NCBI GenBank assembly: GCA_024281995.1
Contig: JAMWZW010000013.1
Coordinates: 16,915 to 80,914 of the forward strand
Length of the DNA: 64,000 nucleotides
Direction: 5' to 3'
Origin: Nitrosomonas sp.
Lineage (GTDB): Bacteria; Pseudomonadota; Gammaproteobacteria; Burkholderiales; Nitrosomonadaceae
Below the pieces are notes generated by a model. That model did not search any database, was not told the origin of the DNA, and worked only from the letters and a program-made list of their open reading frames with translations. The translations under genes were made by a program, and so were the position numbers. How positions within the stretch are numbered: position 1 is the stretch's first letter; every line of letters begins with the position of its first letter. Below are positions 1 to 10,536 of this stretch, piece after piece.

Positions 1-2544
1 GCGCTTGCCGTTTTCGCGGCTGACTTGATTCGGGCCTTTGACAATGCGCAGATCGGCCACTTCGCCTAATGCAACATAAATAGGTTGCGCAGCGGCCGGC
101 GTATTTTGAACGCCTGCCATAGGTAAAGCAGGCACATTCGATGCAGTCGCTGCATTCAATACCGGGAGTTTGACCGGCAATCGTTTGAGTGTGTCGATGT
201 CCCCGCGAAGCGCCTCCGGCAAACGCACTTGCAATTCGAAACGGCGATCGCCTTCGAAAATCAAACCAGCGGTTCTGCCACCGACGGCAATGTTGACAGC
301 ATCTTGCACATCACTGCCATTTAGACCGTAGCGCGCCATTTTGGCGCGATCCATCTGCACCGACAATACAGGCAGGCCGGTGATCTGTTCAATACGCACA
401 TCCGCTGCACCGGGAACCGAACGGATAATTTTTTCAATCTTTTGTGCCACGTTGAGCATGACATCCAGATCATCGCCAAACACTTTCACCGCAACATCGG
501 CCCGCACACCCGATATCAGTTCGTTAAACCGCATTTGTATCGGTTGGGTGAATTCGTAATTATTGCCTGGCACCTTGCGTACCGCTTGTTCCATCGCGGC
601 GATCAATTCTTCCTTATCGCGGTACTTGCCAGACCATTCGGATTGCGGTTTGATGATAATAAAAATATCGGCAACACTTGGTGGCATTGGATCGGTCGCT
701 ATTTCAGCCGTGCCGATTTTAGAATACACCCGGCTGACTTCGGAAAATTTCTTGATCGTTTCTTCCAGCTCATTTTGCATTTCAATGGCGGTACTTAGGC
801 TGGTTCCAGGAATGCGGATGGCATGTAGGGCAATATCTTCTTCATCAAGACTGGGAATGAATTCGCTACCCATACGCGTGATCAGCAGCATGGAAAGTAT
901 CACGATGACAACCGCCACGGTAACCGTCAATCCCTTATTATTCATGGAAAAATCCAAAGCGGGCGCATAGATATTCTTGGCCCATTGCACGGCGGCACCC
1001 TCTTTTTCCATCATTTTTCCGGAAAGAAACATGGCAACAGCCGCCGGTACGAACGTCACTGACAAAAATACCGCACCCAGCAACGCCAATAGCACTGTGA
1101 ATGCCATCGGATGGAACATTTTCCCTTCCACGCCGGACAGTGCAAACACCGGCAAGTACACCACCATGATGATTATTTGTCCGAACAGCAATGCCCGCCG
1201 CACTTCCTTGGAGGCGTCAAAGACCACTTCGAGGCGCTCGGCAGTTGTTAATTGCCGTCTTAATTTTTCCTGTTCAAGGGAAAGCCGGCGAATGCAGTTT
1301 TCGACAATGATGACGGCGCCGTCGACGATAATGCCGAAATCCAATGCGCCAAGGCTTAACAGATTAGCGCTGACATTATTGGCAACCATCCCGCTGATGG
1401 TAAACAACATCGACAGTGGAATAATCAGCGCCGTGATCAGCGCTGCACGCAAATTTCCCAGTGCGACAAACAGTACGACAATCACCAGCGCAGCGCCTTC
1501 CAACAGGTTATTGGAAACCGTGTTGATGGTTTTATCGACCAGTGTAGTGCGGTTATAGACCGGCGTCGCCACCACGCCTGCCGGCAAACTTTGGTTTATT
1601 TCGGCTAGTTTTTCCGCTGCCGCTTGCGAAACGATCCGGCTGTTTTCACCCATCAGCATAAATGCAGTACCCAAGACCACTTCCCGGCTATTTTGAGTTG
1701 CCGCACCCGTGCGCAATTCCTTGCCGATCAAAACATCCGCAACATTTTTGACGCGTATCGGCACACCTTGGTTACTGCCTAAAATGATCTCACCGATTTC
1801 AACCAAAGTTGCAACTTGCCCCGGTACTCTGACGAGATATTGCTCGCCGCTTTTCTCGATATAGCCAGCGCCCACGTTAAGATTATTGCGCTCCAACGCA
1901 ATCACCAGATCTTGCAGGGTCAGGCCATGCGCCAGTAATTTGTCGGGATAAGGTGTGACATGAAATTGCTTGACATAGCCACCAATCGAATTGACTTCCG
2001 TGACGCCTTTCACCATGCGCATGCGCGGTTTGATAATCCAGTCTTCAATTTCACGTAGATCGGTTGTCGTGTATGGTGTGCCATCCGGTTTGCGCACACC
2101 CTCCTCAGCATCCACCGTCCACATGAAAATTTCGCCCAAGCCGGTTGAAATGGGGCCCATCGTCGGCACAATTCCGGCAGGCAGGCGACTTCTGACATCC
2201 TGGATTCGCTGACTGACCAATTGCCGTGCCAAATAGATATCGGTGCCGTCTTTAAAAATCACCGTTACCTGCGACAAGCCGTAGCGTGACAGGGAACGGG
2301 TATATTCGAGATCGGGTAAGCCGGACATAGCCATTTCGATCGGGAAAGTAATCCGTTGTTCGGATTCCAACGGCGAATAACCGGCTGCCGTGGTATTGAT
2401 TTGCACTTGTACGTTAGTAATATCGGGCACCGCATCAATCGGCAGTTTCAGATAGTTATATACGCCCAATGCCGCCATCGCCAGTACGGCTACCAACACA
2501 AACCCGCTCTGATAGATTGATAGTCTCAGAATGCGCTCAAACAT
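1..2544 (-). CDS. czcA: Heavy-metal efflux RND pump, CzcA/CusA family (3' end outside window)
   Basis: Inner-membrane proton/metal antiporter subunit of a tripartite CzcCBA-type efflux complex. The visible 848 codons start at ATG 2544, behind a GGAGAG ribosome site. They show the N-terminal first helix, the porter domain, the second helix block (about residues 340-420) and the start of the second half; family members have about 1,050 residues. The acidic TM4 motif of heavy-metal RND pumps is present: Asp400, Asp406 and Glu413 in an LDFG..VDG...VEN context. It lies 29 nt after czcB and ends the visible operon czcC-czcB-czcA. The substrate (Zn/Co/Cd or Cu/Ag) cannot be fixed from this fragment. 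The reading frame runs off the left edge without a stop. Confidence 0.93.
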   Translation of the reverse strand, partial: MFERILRLSIYQSGFVLVAVLAMAALGVYNYLKLPIDAVPDITNVQVQINTTAAGYSPLESEQRITFPIEMAMSGLPDLEYTRSLSRYGLSQVTVIFKDGTDIYLARQLVSQRIQDVRSRLPAGIVPTMGPISTGLGEIFMWTVDAEEGVRKPDGTPYTTTDLREIEDWIIKPRMRMVKGVTEVNSIGGYVKQFHVTPYPDKLLAHGLTLQDLVIALERNNLNVGAGYIEKSGEQYLVRVPGQVATLVEIGEIILGSNQGVPIRVKNVADVLIGKELRTGAATQNSREVVLGTAFMLMGENSRIVSQAAAEKLAEINQSLPAGVVATPVYNRTTLVDKTINTVSNNLLEGAALVIVVLFVALGNLRAALITALIIPLSMLFTISGMVANNVSANLLSLGALDFGIIVDGAVIIVENCIRRLSLEQEKLRRQLTTAERLEVVFDASKEVRRALLFGQIIIMVVYLPVFALSGVEGKMFHPMAFTVLLALLGAVFLSVTFVPAAVAMFLSGKMMEKEGAAVQWAKNIYAPALDFSMNNKGLTVTVAVVIVILSMLLITRMGSEFIPSLDEEDIALHAIRIPGTSLSTAIEMQNELEETIKKFSEVSRVYSKIGTAEIATDPMPPSVADIFIIIKPQSEWSGKYRDKEELIAAMEQAVRKVPGNNYEFTQPIQMRFNELISGVRADVAVKVFGDDLDVMLNVAQKIEKIIRSVPGAADVRIEQITGLPVLSVQMDRAKMARYGLNGSDVQDAVNIAVGGRTAGLIFEGDRRFELQVRLPEALRGDIDTLKRLPVKLPVLNAATASNVPALPMAGVQNTPAAAQPIYVALGEVADLRIVKGPNQVSRENGKR

Positions 2545-2573
2545 GATCTCTCCTTGCGTAATTTTTGTGCAAT

Positions 2574-4073
2574 TCAATGATCATGGGTTGCTCCCTCTTT
2601 ATCCAGATCGGCTTTAATGGCAAAGCTGTTGCCCGCCGCGTACTGTTCACCCGCATTCAATCCTTTGAGCACTTCCACCATTTTGCCGTCGCTACGGCCC
2701 AGTTCCAACGGCCGGGCTTCGAAATAATCGCCATAGCGACCAAACACCACCGTCCAATCACGCAAGGTTTGGATGGCATGAGCCGAAACTGCGACCGGCA
2801 CCTCAATTTCATCGGATACCAGCTCAACATTGACAAACATGCCAGGATGCCAGCGCCCGTCCGCATTATCTAAAATAACCCGTGCCGTCGCGGTGCGCGT
2901 TTGTCCGCCAATCAACGTGGTGATATATGTAACTATGCCTTCACCTTCGACATCAAACGCGGTAGCTTTGACGCGCGTTTTCTGTCCAACTCTGACGATG
3001 CTGAGATCTTTTGGATAAACCGTTACCGCCGTCCAAACCGTCGACATGTCGGCAACGGTAAAAATCGTTGCATCGTCTTTGAGTACTGCTCCTAGAGCAA
3101 TCGACCGGGCTGTGATGAGTCCGGAAATGGGCGCGAGGATCTCGTAACGGGTTAGGTCTTTGGCTTGTAAACCCAATTTGGGCTGTACACCGAATGCGCG
3201 CAATTTTTCGGCAGCCAGATCGGCGGCAATCTTAGCTTCGCTTAATACCAATTCTGCAGCCAAGTAATCCTGCTTAGCGGAGATTTTCTCCTCCCATAAT
3301 TGTTTTTCCCGCTGGTAAACGGTTCGCGCCAACGCTAATCTTCGCTGCGCTGCCAGGTATTGACTGTGCAAATCGGCCAGCATTTGGCTTTCGATAACCG
3401 CCAGCACTTGGCCTTTTTTCACCATCTGGCCCGGTTCGAAATTTACCGCAATAACTACACCAGGCAGCCGCGGCACTACTTGCACAATCCTATCCGGATT
3501 AAATACGATTTCTCCGGGCAGTTTAAGTGTGGATTTAATGACTGCTGGTCCGGCCGTTTGGATTTCAACGCCGATCGTTTTCAGCATATCGTTCGTCATT
3601 TCCAGCCGTGTTTCAATCTGGCTATAACCCCAGCGAAATGTTTGGCCATTGCGTTCCGCGACAATCGCCAAATCAAACGAATGCGGTTCTTCCACTACTT
3701 GATCGCCTAGCAAATAATCAGCTTCAGGCGTAAATTTAAAAATTTGTACGGGCGCACCCAACCGGGTCAGTGTGATATTGACCGTGGCCGCGGATGGCGG
3801 CAGCAATTTACCGTTTTCATAAAGATAAATTCGAAATTGCGGTGGCACACCCTTCTCAAAGATGGTCAATTCCACACTAAAACCATTGCTCGTAAAGAGC
3901 CTGCCGTTCCTTGGTCCGGTATCTGGCCCAAGTTCTTGAGATTTCTCATTAGAATCGGAATCGGCATATCCGGCACCCTCCGTAGAAGGTTTATCCAACG
4001 TTAGAATCAATCCACCCAATACTATCCCAGCGGCAATCACGATTAGGATGGGTATCAATCGAGCATTATTCAT
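2574..4073 (-). CDS. czcB: RND efflux periplasmic adaptor (membrane fusion protein), CzcB/CusB family
   Basis: Periplasmic adaptor linking the inner-membrane pump to the outer-membrane channel. The 499-aa product has an N-terminal membrane anchor (about residues 7-25) and an extra N-terminal beta domain (about 60-150). The barrel-sandwich half-motif is near 185-230 (PRLPGVV...GQMVKKGQVL), followed by an alpha-hairpin near 230-295 and a membrane-proximal C-terminal domain. It ends in a His-containing tail (THDH), a plausible metal contact. The start overlaps the czcC stop by 8 nt and czcA follows after 29 nt, so the three genes should be one transcript. Confident on family; metal specificity unknown. 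Confidence 0.92.
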   Translation of the reverse strand: MNNARLIPILIVIAAGIVLGGLILTLDKPSTEGAGYADSDSNEKSQELGPDTGPRNGRLFTSNGFSVELTIFEKGVPPQFRIYLYENGKLLPPSAATVNITLTRLGAPVQIFKFTPEADYLLGDQVVEEPHSFDLAIVAERNGQTFRWGYSQIETRLEMTNDMLKTIGVEIQTAGPAVIKSTLKLPGEIVFNPDRIVQVVPRLPGVVIAVNFEPGQMVKKGQVLAVIESQMLADLHSQYLAAQRRLALARTVYQREKQLWEEKISAKQDYLAAELVLSEAKIAADLAAEKLRAFGVQPKLGLQAKDLTRYEILAPISGLITARSIALGAVLKDDATIFTVADMSTVWTAVTVYPKDLSIVRVGQKTRVKATAFDVEGEGIVTYITTLIGGQTRTATARVILDNADGRWHPGMFVNVELVSDEIEVPVAVSAHAIQTLRDWTVVFGRYGDYFEARPLELGRSDGKMVEVLKGLNAGEQYAAGNSFAIKADLDKEGATHDH

Positions 4074-5511
4074 CTTTTTTCCTTCTTGTTTTGGTAGCGC
4101 CGCGAGTACCTATCAGACTTTCAAGCGGTGCAGCAATCAACCTTTCAATATCATTGACCAACCGTTGGTAGTTGGCCAGTGCACGGACATAGAGCACTTG
4201 ATTCTGAAACAGTACACGTTGTGCATCGAGTAGCTCCAGTAAGCCGAATTTGCCTAGTTCATATCCTCTGCGCATGACGCTAAAAGCACTCTTGGCGCCT
4301 GGTAGAATTTCATCACGCAAGATGTTGATTTCATTCCAGATCGCTGACATTGCTTCATACGATTGCGCCAGCTCGGTTTTCAATCGCAACTCCATGATCA
4401 TCCGTTCATCTTCCGCTTTGCTAACCCGCTGGTGCGCTTCTTTGAGATTGCCTTGGTTGCGATCAAATATCGGCAAGGGTATCACCACGCTCGCTATAGC
4501 GGTGTTGCCGCCTACTACCGCATAATTCACAACGCCGGCATTCACGGTCAGATTAGGGATGCGGCGAGTTTGCTCTACTTCCAGCAACGCCTTGCGATGC
4601 TCGATATTCTTCATGGCACGGAGTGCCATCGGATTATCCATCACACGCTCCTGTAGTATTTGAAAATCCGGGGGCGCAACCGATACTTCCAGAACGCCCA
4701 GGGCCTTATCAAATTGCGGTGCGGCACTATCCCACATCAAGGCTAGCCGTTTGCGGGCTGAAATTAGGTCACGTTGCGCTTGTTCAAATTCAATGTTCGC
4801 AGTGGATAAGCCTACCTTGGCTCGAGTTTCTTCGATGGGCGGCACCTTGCCCGACTGCACCCGGTATACCACTGTATCGACAACGTTTTGCGCAAGCCGC
4901 TTAGTCTCCTCGGCCAATTTAAGCCTTTCCTGGCCTGCTAATACATCGGTAAACAAATTGGCCACCCTCGCCATGATTTCTATACGCCGTGATTCATAAT
5001 CCATGGCAGCCAGTTCTTCGCCCAAGCGAGCTGCACTAACCCGGGCGGCGCGCTTACCCCCCAATTCGATTAACTGACCAATCCTTATCGTCGTGACCTG
5101 CTGTGTCACTTCCTGCACGATTGATTCGGGTGAGTTAATATCGCTGCGCAACTTTTGAATATTTCCGGCATTTTCGACATTGACCGAGAATTCCGGATTG
5201 CGCAGTAAACCTGCTTGCAAAGTTACCCCCTCCAACGCGTGCATTTCCTTTGCAAATGCAGCCAATTCCGGATTGCGCAGCAATGCCAGATTAACCGCGT
5301 CGCGCAGAGTAAGATTGGCTTTCTCTCCACTAAGAACTAAATCCGTTACATTTCCATTGTCTCCACGCGCGTGAGTAAGAGTCGCAAACGAATGCGGCTC
5401 GGCCTTTACTTGTAGGCTAAAACTCAATAGCAAGAAAACGGCTAATGAGATAGCGGGTAATGTTGACGACATCCAATAGTTGAGCGCTATGGACAAATCG
5501 TTCGATTTCAT
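4066..5511 (-). CDS. czcC: Outer-membrane efflux channel, TolC/CzcC family
   Basis: Outer-membrane factor of the metal efflux complex. The 481-aa protein has a signal-peptide-like hydrophobic segment near residues 15-37 and the two tandem outer-membrane-efflux repeats of the family. Each repeat begins with a long helical LRDAVNLALLRNPEL-type segment (first copy about residues 65-90). It is the promoter-proximal gene of the czcCBA operon. The last codons overlap the start of czcB. No regulator such as CzcRS or a MerR protein is encoded nearby, so regulation cannot be inferred locally. Confidence 0.92.
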   Translation of the reverse strand: MKSNDLSIALNYWMSSTLPAISLAVFLLLSFSLQVKAEPHSFATLTHARGDNGNVTDLVLSGEKANLTLRDAVNLALLRNPELAAFAKEMHALEGVTLQAGLLRNPEFSVNVENAGNIQKLRSDINSPESIVQEVTQQVTTIRIGQLIELGGKRAARVSAARLGEELAAMDYESRRIEIMARVANLFTDVLAGQERLKLAEETKRLAQNVVDTVVYRVQSGKVPPIEETRAKVGLSTANIEFEQAQRDLISARKRLALMWDSAAPQFDKALGVLEVSVAPPDFQILQERVMDNPMALRAMKNIEHRKALLEVEQTRRIPNLTVNAGVVNYAVVGGNTAIASVVIPLPIFDRNQGNLKEAHQRVSKAEDERMIMELRLKTELAQSYEAMSAIWNEINILRDEILPGAKSAFSVMRRGYELGKFGLLELLDAQRVLFQNQVLYVRALANYQRLVNDIERLIAAPLESLIGTRGATKTRRKKDE

Positions 5512-5639
5512 GGACTTCCTCCGTGTGCTTACTTAAATATCGATTCAATGCAAGTCACATGCAAAGCATGAGTCGACTTTTCCGATGGAAATATGGACCA
5601 AAATCCATCCATAAAACCACAAATTATTAATTACTGGAT

Positions 5640-6038
5640 TTAAGAAAGACTACGGGGAGGACGAAGAGGCAAATCGGGAATTGTTTCCGGAATGAATGCT
5701 GATATGAATACAACTAAAGTTTCAGTTGCCGCTAGGCCCGGTATCTGCGGAATGGAATTAAAGAAAAAAGGCTGAAATTGCCCTGCTGCATGTAAGCATA
5801 TGTGCGTTGCCGCATCAAGATCTGCGCCTTCTTTGGCGATATTATTTCGATGCATTTCTAAGTGCGTTGCGGGATCCGCAGGTAATTTCTGGTAAACATG
5901 ATCCAATTCATGTGCAAATACCTCACCGCTAAAGGATAAACTCAATCCATTAGTCAGCATGCATACAATCAGCATCGCGATAACCGGATATTTAAAACAT
6001 TTCCTAACGGCATTCATCATTAACGGGAAGAATCTCAC
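5640..6038 (-). CDS. Small exported protein upstream of the czc operon
   Basis: A 132-aa protein with an N-terminal hydrophobic segment (about residues 15-40) ending near FAHELDH, consistent with a signal peptide or anchor. The mature part has several His residues and a short HICLHAAGQ segment. The C-terminus is proline- and arginine-rich (PLRPPRS), as in small proteins often found beside RND metal-efflux genes. It lies 128 nt upstream of czcC on the same strand, so a metal-related periplasmic role is likely by context only. I do not recognise a named family with certainty. Confidence 0.6.
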   Translation of the reverse strand: MRFFPLMMNAVRKCFKYPVIAMLIVCMLTNGLSLSFSGEVFAHELDHVYQKLPADPATHLEMHRNNIAKEGADLDAATHICLHAAGQFQPFFFNSIPQIPGLAATETLVVFISAFIPETIPDLPLRPPRSLS

Positions 6039-6116
6039 ATAAAATATATAATCATTTTATATTACGCATTATATTCGCATATTATCAATTTGAAAGCCTT
6101 TTTATATGCATTTGCT

Positions 6117-6713
6117 TCAAAAAAATGTTACACCTTCTTGCGTCAGCATATCAATTAAAGCAATGAGCGGCAATCCAATCAATGCATTGGGATCATCGCC
6201 GCTCATTCGCTCAATAAGCGCAATGCCCAATCCTTCTGATTTTGCGCTACCCGCACAATGATAAGGTTGCTCTTTAAGTAGGTAATTCTCGATTTGCTGA
6301 TCGCTAAGTTGACGGAATTTCACACAATAAGGCACAACCTGTAATTGCACATTCCCTGTGACACTATTGAATAAGCATAGCGCCGTATGGAACATTACTT
6401 CCTTGTTTTGCATCGCTCGTAATTGTTTAACTGCGTTGCTATGATTGAGGGGTTTATCCAGACGTAAATCCCCCAATACCGCAACTTGGTCAGAACCTAT
6501 AACCAATGAATCCGAATAACTCCGGGCTACGTTACGAGCTTTGGCTTCCGCTAAACGCAAAGCAGTCTCCTGCGGCGATTCATTGCTTAAAGCTGCTTCG
6601 TCAATATGAGGATTCTTTGTTACAAATGGAATTTGCAGGCGCTGCAACAGCGCTTTGCGATAAATTGAACTTGATCCTAAAACGATTTTCTGAGTAATAA
6701 ATTGTGTTCCCAA
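6117..6713 (-). CDS. yceF: Maf-family nucleotide pyrophosphatase, YceF type
   Basis: Cytoplasmic house-cleaning pyrophosphatase; YceF-type members prefer 7-methyl-GTP. The 198-aa product has the N-terminal [12 protein letters not shown] signature of the Maf superfamily, the catalytic-loop VIGSDQVA segment, and the C-terminal G.P......L pattern. The start appears to be TTG at 6713, behind an AAGGAAA ribosome site; no upstream ATG fits better. It is divergent from yceD, from which it is separated by only 55 nt, so both promoters share that gap. The same yceF/yceD-rpmF-plsX-fabH neighbourhood occurs in E. coli, supporting the YceF subfamily. Confidence 0.88.
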   Translation of the reverse strand: MGTQFITQKIVLGSSSIYRKALLQRLQIPFVTKNPHIDEAALSNESPQETALRLAEAKARNVARSYSDSLVIGSDQVAVLGDLRLDKPLNHSNAVKQLRAMQNKEVMFHTALCLFNSVTGNVQLQVVPYCVKFRQLSDQQIENYLLKEQPYHCAGSAKSEGLGIALIERMSGDDPNALIGLPLIALIDMLTQEGVTFF

Positions 6714-6768
6714 AGTTTCCTTCTATTTTTTTGACACTTAAAAACAAAAAATATAACATGCGCGCCTT

Positions 6769-7284
6769 ATGTCTGTACGATTTGTGATAGATTCCCTCGA
6801 TTTTGTCCGAAATGCGGGAGCACGCCGTGATAAAATCCCGGTGCTTGAGCTCATTCGTTTGCATGATCTGCTATATGATCAAGAAGGTGAAGTAACCTAT
6901 GAAATTAGTGGTTACTTTGATCATAACGACAAACCAGTTTTGTACTTAAAAATTTCTGGCAATATACATCTTAGTTGTCAACGTTGCCTTAATAAGCTAA
7001 CAAAAAACATAGATCTGCAGACTTATTTGTTATTGACTGAGAATGAGACAGAGCTTGATCTAAATAACGAAGAGGATACAATGGATGCCATTTTGGCGTC
7101 ACCTGAGCTGGATGTATGGAGTTTAGTAGAAGAAGAAATTATTCTCAATTTATCAATCTCATCCCGCCATCCCGAAGGGATGTGTAAAATGCATGAACTG
7201 ATATCAAACGAGAAAGATTCAACTAAAGCATCACATATGTCACATCCATTCGCAGCATTGGCAGCACTCAAGAAAATTAAATAA
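6769..7284 (+). CDS. yceD: YceD / DUF177 family protein
   Basis: Large-ribosome accumulation protein YceD, conserved in bacteria and almost always next to rpmF. In E. coli and plants, members are linked to 23S rRNA and large-subunit biogenesis. The 171-aa product has the family CQRCL motif near residue 71 and an acidic middle region (LDLNNEEDT). The C-terminus ends with the conserved HPFAALAALK segment. It is the first gene of the yceD-rpmF-plsX-fab operon, and rpmF begins 17 nt downstream. Confidence 0.9.
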   Translation: MSVRFVIDSLDFVRNAGARRDKIPVLELIRLHDLLYDQEGEVTYEISGYFDHNDKPVLYLKISGNIHLSCQRCLNKLTKNIDLQTYLLLTENETELDLNNEEDTMDAILASPELDVWSLVEEEIILNLSISSRHPEGMCKMHELISNEKDSTKASHMSHPFAALAALKKIK

Positions 7285-7301
7285 ATTTAAGGAGTCATTA
7301 A

Positions 7302-7481
7302 ATGGCAGTTCAACAAAATAAGAAATCTCCATCAAAGCGAGGTATGCATCGTTCACATGATTTTCTTAAAAATCCCCCATTGGCCGTAGAACCAAGCACG
7401 GGAGAAATCCATCTCCGTCACCATATTAGTCCTAATGGATACTATCGTGGCAAAAAAGTCATTAATACTAAAAACGACTAA
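7302..7481 (+). CDS. rpmF: 50S ribosomal protein L32
   Basis: A 59-aa ribosomal protein, read directly from the sequence: it starts [20 protein letters not shown] and ends at TAA 7479-7481. It has the family's basic N-terminus and length. It is a form without the zinc-binding CxxC pairs of some L32 proteins, since no cysteine is present. A GGAG ribosome site lies at 7291-7294. Position between yceD and plsX is the classical gene order. Confidence 0.95.
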   Translation: MAVQQNKKSPSKRGMHRSHDFLKNPPLAVEPSTGEIHLRHHISPNGYYRGKKVINTKND

Positions 7482-7540
7482 TGATTTAATTTATTGCTAC
7501 ATGTTGCATTGAAAATTTCGGACAGCATAAGAGCACTCAA

Positions 7541-8581
7541 TTGGATATCACTGTAGCAATAGATTGCATGGGAGGCGATCATGGACCTCATGTCACTGTC
7601 CCATCTGCTATTGATTATCTCCGACATGACCCGGAAGCCAATATCATTTTGGTCGGCATTCCTGATGTTATTGAAGCTGAATTACGCGCAGCGAAATCAG
7701 AACTAAGCCCCCGGCTCCGACTGCATCCCGCCAATGAAGTTGTAGGCATGGATGAGTCGCCTGCATTGGCTTTGCGCTGGAAAAAAAATTCATCCATGCG
7801 TGTTTCTTTGAATCTAGTTAAAACGGGTGAAGCGCAAGCTTGTATCAGTGCAGGAAATACCGGTGCATTGTTAGCGACTTCGCGATTTGTATTGAAAACC
7901 ATTTCAGGCGTTGATCGACCGGCACTTGCAGTCATACTACCTACTATCACTGGTCACACGTACATCCTGGACCTCGGTGCAAATGTCGACTGTACCGCAG
8001 AACATTTGTTCCAATTTGGAATCATGGGCGCATCCTTAGTCTCCTCAGTTGAAAACAAACCTTCCCCAAGTGTGGGCTTACTCAACGTCGGCGAAGAAGA
8101 AATCAAAGGCAACGAAATCGTAAAGCAGGCAGCAGAATTGCTACGTAATAGCGGACTTAATTTTTATGGCAATGTTGAAGGCAACGATATATACAAAGGA
8201 ACAACTGACGTTGTCGTGTGTGATGGTTTCGTTGGCAATATCACTTTAAAAACCTCCGAAGGTCTGGCTCAAATGCTAGCAACTTATTTACGCGAGGAAT
8301 TCAAACGTAATTGGCTCACTAAACTGGCAGGTGTCATTGCAATGCCGGTTATCAATTCCTTTAAACACCGAGTCGATCATCGCCGCTATAACGGCGCAAG
8401 TCTTTTGGGATTACGGGGGATCGTGATTAAAAGCCATGGTTCTGCTGACACATACGCATTTGGTTTTGCCATTAAGCGTGCAGCAGATGAAGTACGTGGC
8501 GGAATGTTGCGCCGTATTAGCGAACGTGTAGCCGAACTTTCTCATCATCCTCAAACTTCTGCACAAGTAGTGACTAGATAA
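7541..8581 (+). CDS. plsX: Phosphate acyltransferase PlsX
   Basis: Converts acyl-ACP and phosphate to acyl-phosphate, the first dedicated step of the PlsX/PlsY phospholipid pathway. The 346-aa product starts at TTG 7541 and carries the family N-terminus [14 protein letters not shown], where the conserved Gly-Gly-Asp lies. Further conserved segments are [20 protein letters not shown] and VCDGFVGNI. The only nearby ATG (7568) would remove the start of the conserved motif, so TTG is preferred. The TAA stop overlaps the fabH ATG by one base, indicating translational coupling. Confidence 0.94.
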   Translation: MDITVAIDCMGGDHGPHVTVPSAIDYLRHDPEANIILVGIPDVIEAELRAAKSELSPRLRLHPANEVVGMDESPALALRWKKNSSMRVSLNLVKTGEAQACISAGNTGALLATSRFVLKTISGVDRPALAVILPTITGHTYILDLGANVDCTAEHLFQFGIMGASLVSSVENKPSPSVGLLNVGEEEIKGNEIVKQAAELLRNSGLNFYGNVEGNDIYKGTTDVVVCDGFVGNITLKTSEGLAQMLATYLREEFKRNWLTKLAGVIAMPVINSFKHRVDHRRYNGASLLGLRGIVIKSHGSADTYAFGFAIKRAADEVRGGMLRRISERVAELSHHPQTSAQVVTR

Positions 8582-9537
8582 TGTACTCAAAAATCACCGG
8601 CACCGGCAGCTATTTGCCAGAAAAGATTCTCACCAATCAAGATTTGGAAAATATGGTGGAAACTAGTGATGATTGGATACGCACGCGCACCGGCATTACG
8701 CAACGCCACATAGCAAGAGACGATCAGGTTGCCAGCGATTTAGCGCTATATGCCAGTCAGAATGCCATGAAGGCGGCTGGAATCAGTAACAAAGATATCG
8801 ATCTCATCATAGTTGCTACGACCACCCCGGACATGATTTTCCCAAGTACTGCCTGCATTTTGCAAAATAAACTAGGTATAGAAAATTGCCCGGCTTTTGA
8901 CGTACAAGCTGTTTGCAGTGGTTTTGTGTATGCATTGGCCACGGCCGACATGTTTGTCAGTTCAGGTAAATGTCGTAATGCGTTGGTGGTTGGCACCGAA
9001 ATTTACTCAAAAATTATTGATTGGAACGATCGAAGCACTTGTGTTTTATTTGGTGATGGTGCGGGTGCAGTAATACTTTCTCAAAGTAATGCGCCGGGAA
9101 TTTTATCTACGCACTTACATGCCAGCGGTAGTTACAGCAACGTTTTGTCTGCACCCGGAAGTATCAGTGGCGGCAAAGTACAAGGTGATCCTTACATTAG
9201 CATGGAAGGCAGCACGGTTTTCAAATTTGCAGTCAAGGTACTGGAAGAAGTTGTACAAGAAGCTGTATCACAAAATAATCTACAAGCAGCGGATATTGAC
9301 TGGTTAGTTCCCCATCAGGCAAATATACGCATCATCCAATCAACTGCAAAGAAACTAGGCATTCCAATGGATAAAGTAGTTGTAGCCGTTGACAAACATG
9401 GTAATACATCTGCCGCATCGATTCCGCTTGCTTTGGATATCGCGGTACGGGATGGCCGTATCCATCCAGGTCAGTTAGTCTTGCTGGAGGGTGTTGGCGG
9501 CGGTTTTACATGGGGAGCAGTACTACTGCGTTGGTAA
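8581..9537 (+). CDS. fabH: 3-oxoacyl-ACP synthase III (FabH)
   Basis: Initiates type II fatty-acid synthesis by condensing acetyl-CoA with malonyl-ACP. The 318-aa product has the full catalytic triad: nucleophile Cys112 in VQAVCSGF, His in VPHQAN (about residue 244), and Asn in KHGNTSAAS (about 274). The C-terminal [15 protein letters not shown] signature is intact. Length is normal. It overlaps plsX by one base, and fabD starts 3 nt after its stop. Confidence 0.96.
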   Translation: MYSKITGTGSYLPEKILTNQDLENMVETSDDWIRTRTGITQRHIARDDQVASDLALYASQNAMKAAGISNKDIDLIIVATTTPDMIFPSTACILQNKLGIENCPAFDVQAVCSGFVYALATADMFVSSGKCRNALVVGTEIYSKIIDWNDRSTCVLFGDGAGAVILSQSNAPGILSTHLHASGSYSNVLSAPGSISGGKVQGDPYISMEGSTVFKFAVKVLEEVVQEAVSQNNLQAADIDWLVPHQANIRIIQSTAKKLGIPMDKVVVAVDKHGNTSAASIPLALDIAVRDGRIHPGQLVLLEGVGGGFTWGAVLLRW

Positions 9538-9540
9538 ATT

Positions 9541-10476
9541 ATGAAATTAGCATTCGTATTTCCAGGTCAAGGGTCGCAATCTGTTGGAATGATGAACGGA
9601 TATGCGAATCTACCTGTTATCAGAGAAACGTTTCAAGAAGCATCCGATATCCTTAAACAGGATTTTTGGTCAATGGTAAATGAAGGTCCCGCTAATGATC
9701 TTAATCTCACCATCAATACGCAACCTTTGATGTTAATAGCTGGCATTGCTGTTTTCCGCGCATGGACCAGTTTAGGCGGCTCTCAACCGGCAATGCTTGC
9801 TGGACATAGCTTAGGTGAATATACCGCATTAGTCGTAGCAGAGGTGCTAAGTTTCGCCGATGCGCTAACGCTGGTTCGATTTCGTGCGCAAACCATGCAA
9901 TATGCAGTACCGGAAGGAATCGGCGGAATGGCCGCAATTCTTGGTTTAGATGATGAAGTTATTCAATCAATATGCCATGACATCACACAACAAAGCGACG
10001 AAGAATCTCTGGAACCGGCCAACTTTAATTCACCTGGCCAAGTAGTCATTGCTGGCCACAAAAATGCCATCCTGCAAGGCATTGAAATGGCCAAATCAAA
10101 GGGAGCAAAACGTGCGATTATGTTGCCGATGAGCATTCCTTCCCATTGTTCATTGATGAAACCGGCAGCTGCCAGCATGCAACAGCAGTTGCAAAATATT
10201 GCTCTACACGCTCCCAAAATCACAATTTTGCATAATGCAGATGTACAACCACATAGCGATACCGCATCTATTAAGGAGATTTTGATTCAGCAACTCGTAA
10301 ATCCTGTCCGGTGGGTTGACACAATTAGCGCTTTTGCAACGGCCGGTATAACTCATGTTGTCGAATGCGGACCAGGAAAAGTTCTGGTTGGGCTCAACAA
10401 ACGTATCAATCAAAATTTACAACACTTATCCTTGATAGATAGTGAAACGATCAAACAGACTGTTGGTTTAAGGTAA
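9541..10476 (+). CDS. fabD: Malonyl-CoA:ACP transacylase (FabD)
   Basis: Loads malonyl groups onto acyl carrier protein for fatty-acid elongation. The 311-aa product shows FPGQGSQ at residues 7-13, the nucleophile Ser90 in GHSLGEY, and the later His in the SIPSHCSLM context. The C-terminal EVGPG-type element appears as VVECGPGKVL. It sits tightly between fabH and fabG in the expected order. Confidence 0.95.
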   Translation: MKLAFVFPGQGSQSVGMMNGYANLPVIRETFQEASDILKQDFWSMVNEGPANDLNLTINTQPLMLIAGIAVFRAWTSLGGSQPAMLAGHSLGEYTALVVAEVLSFADALTLVRFRAQTMQYAVPEGIGGMAAILGLDDEVIQSICHDITQQSDEESLEPANFNSPGQVVIAGHKNAILQGIEMAKSKGAKRAIMLPMSIPSHCSLMKPAAASMQQQLQNIALHAPKITILHNADVQPHSDTASIKEILIQQLVNPVRWVDTISAFATAGITHVVECGPGKVLVGLNKRINQNLQHLSLIDSETIKQTVGLR

Positions 10477-10536
10477 TCATTACTATGCTATGGATAGGCT
10501 ACTGACAGTCATGACCCTATGTATGGAGAGATGATT

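Noticed and set aside
442-1558. Plus-strand open frames across the czcA region
   Set aside because: They are shadows of the continuous minus-strand CzcA frame, with no family resemblance.
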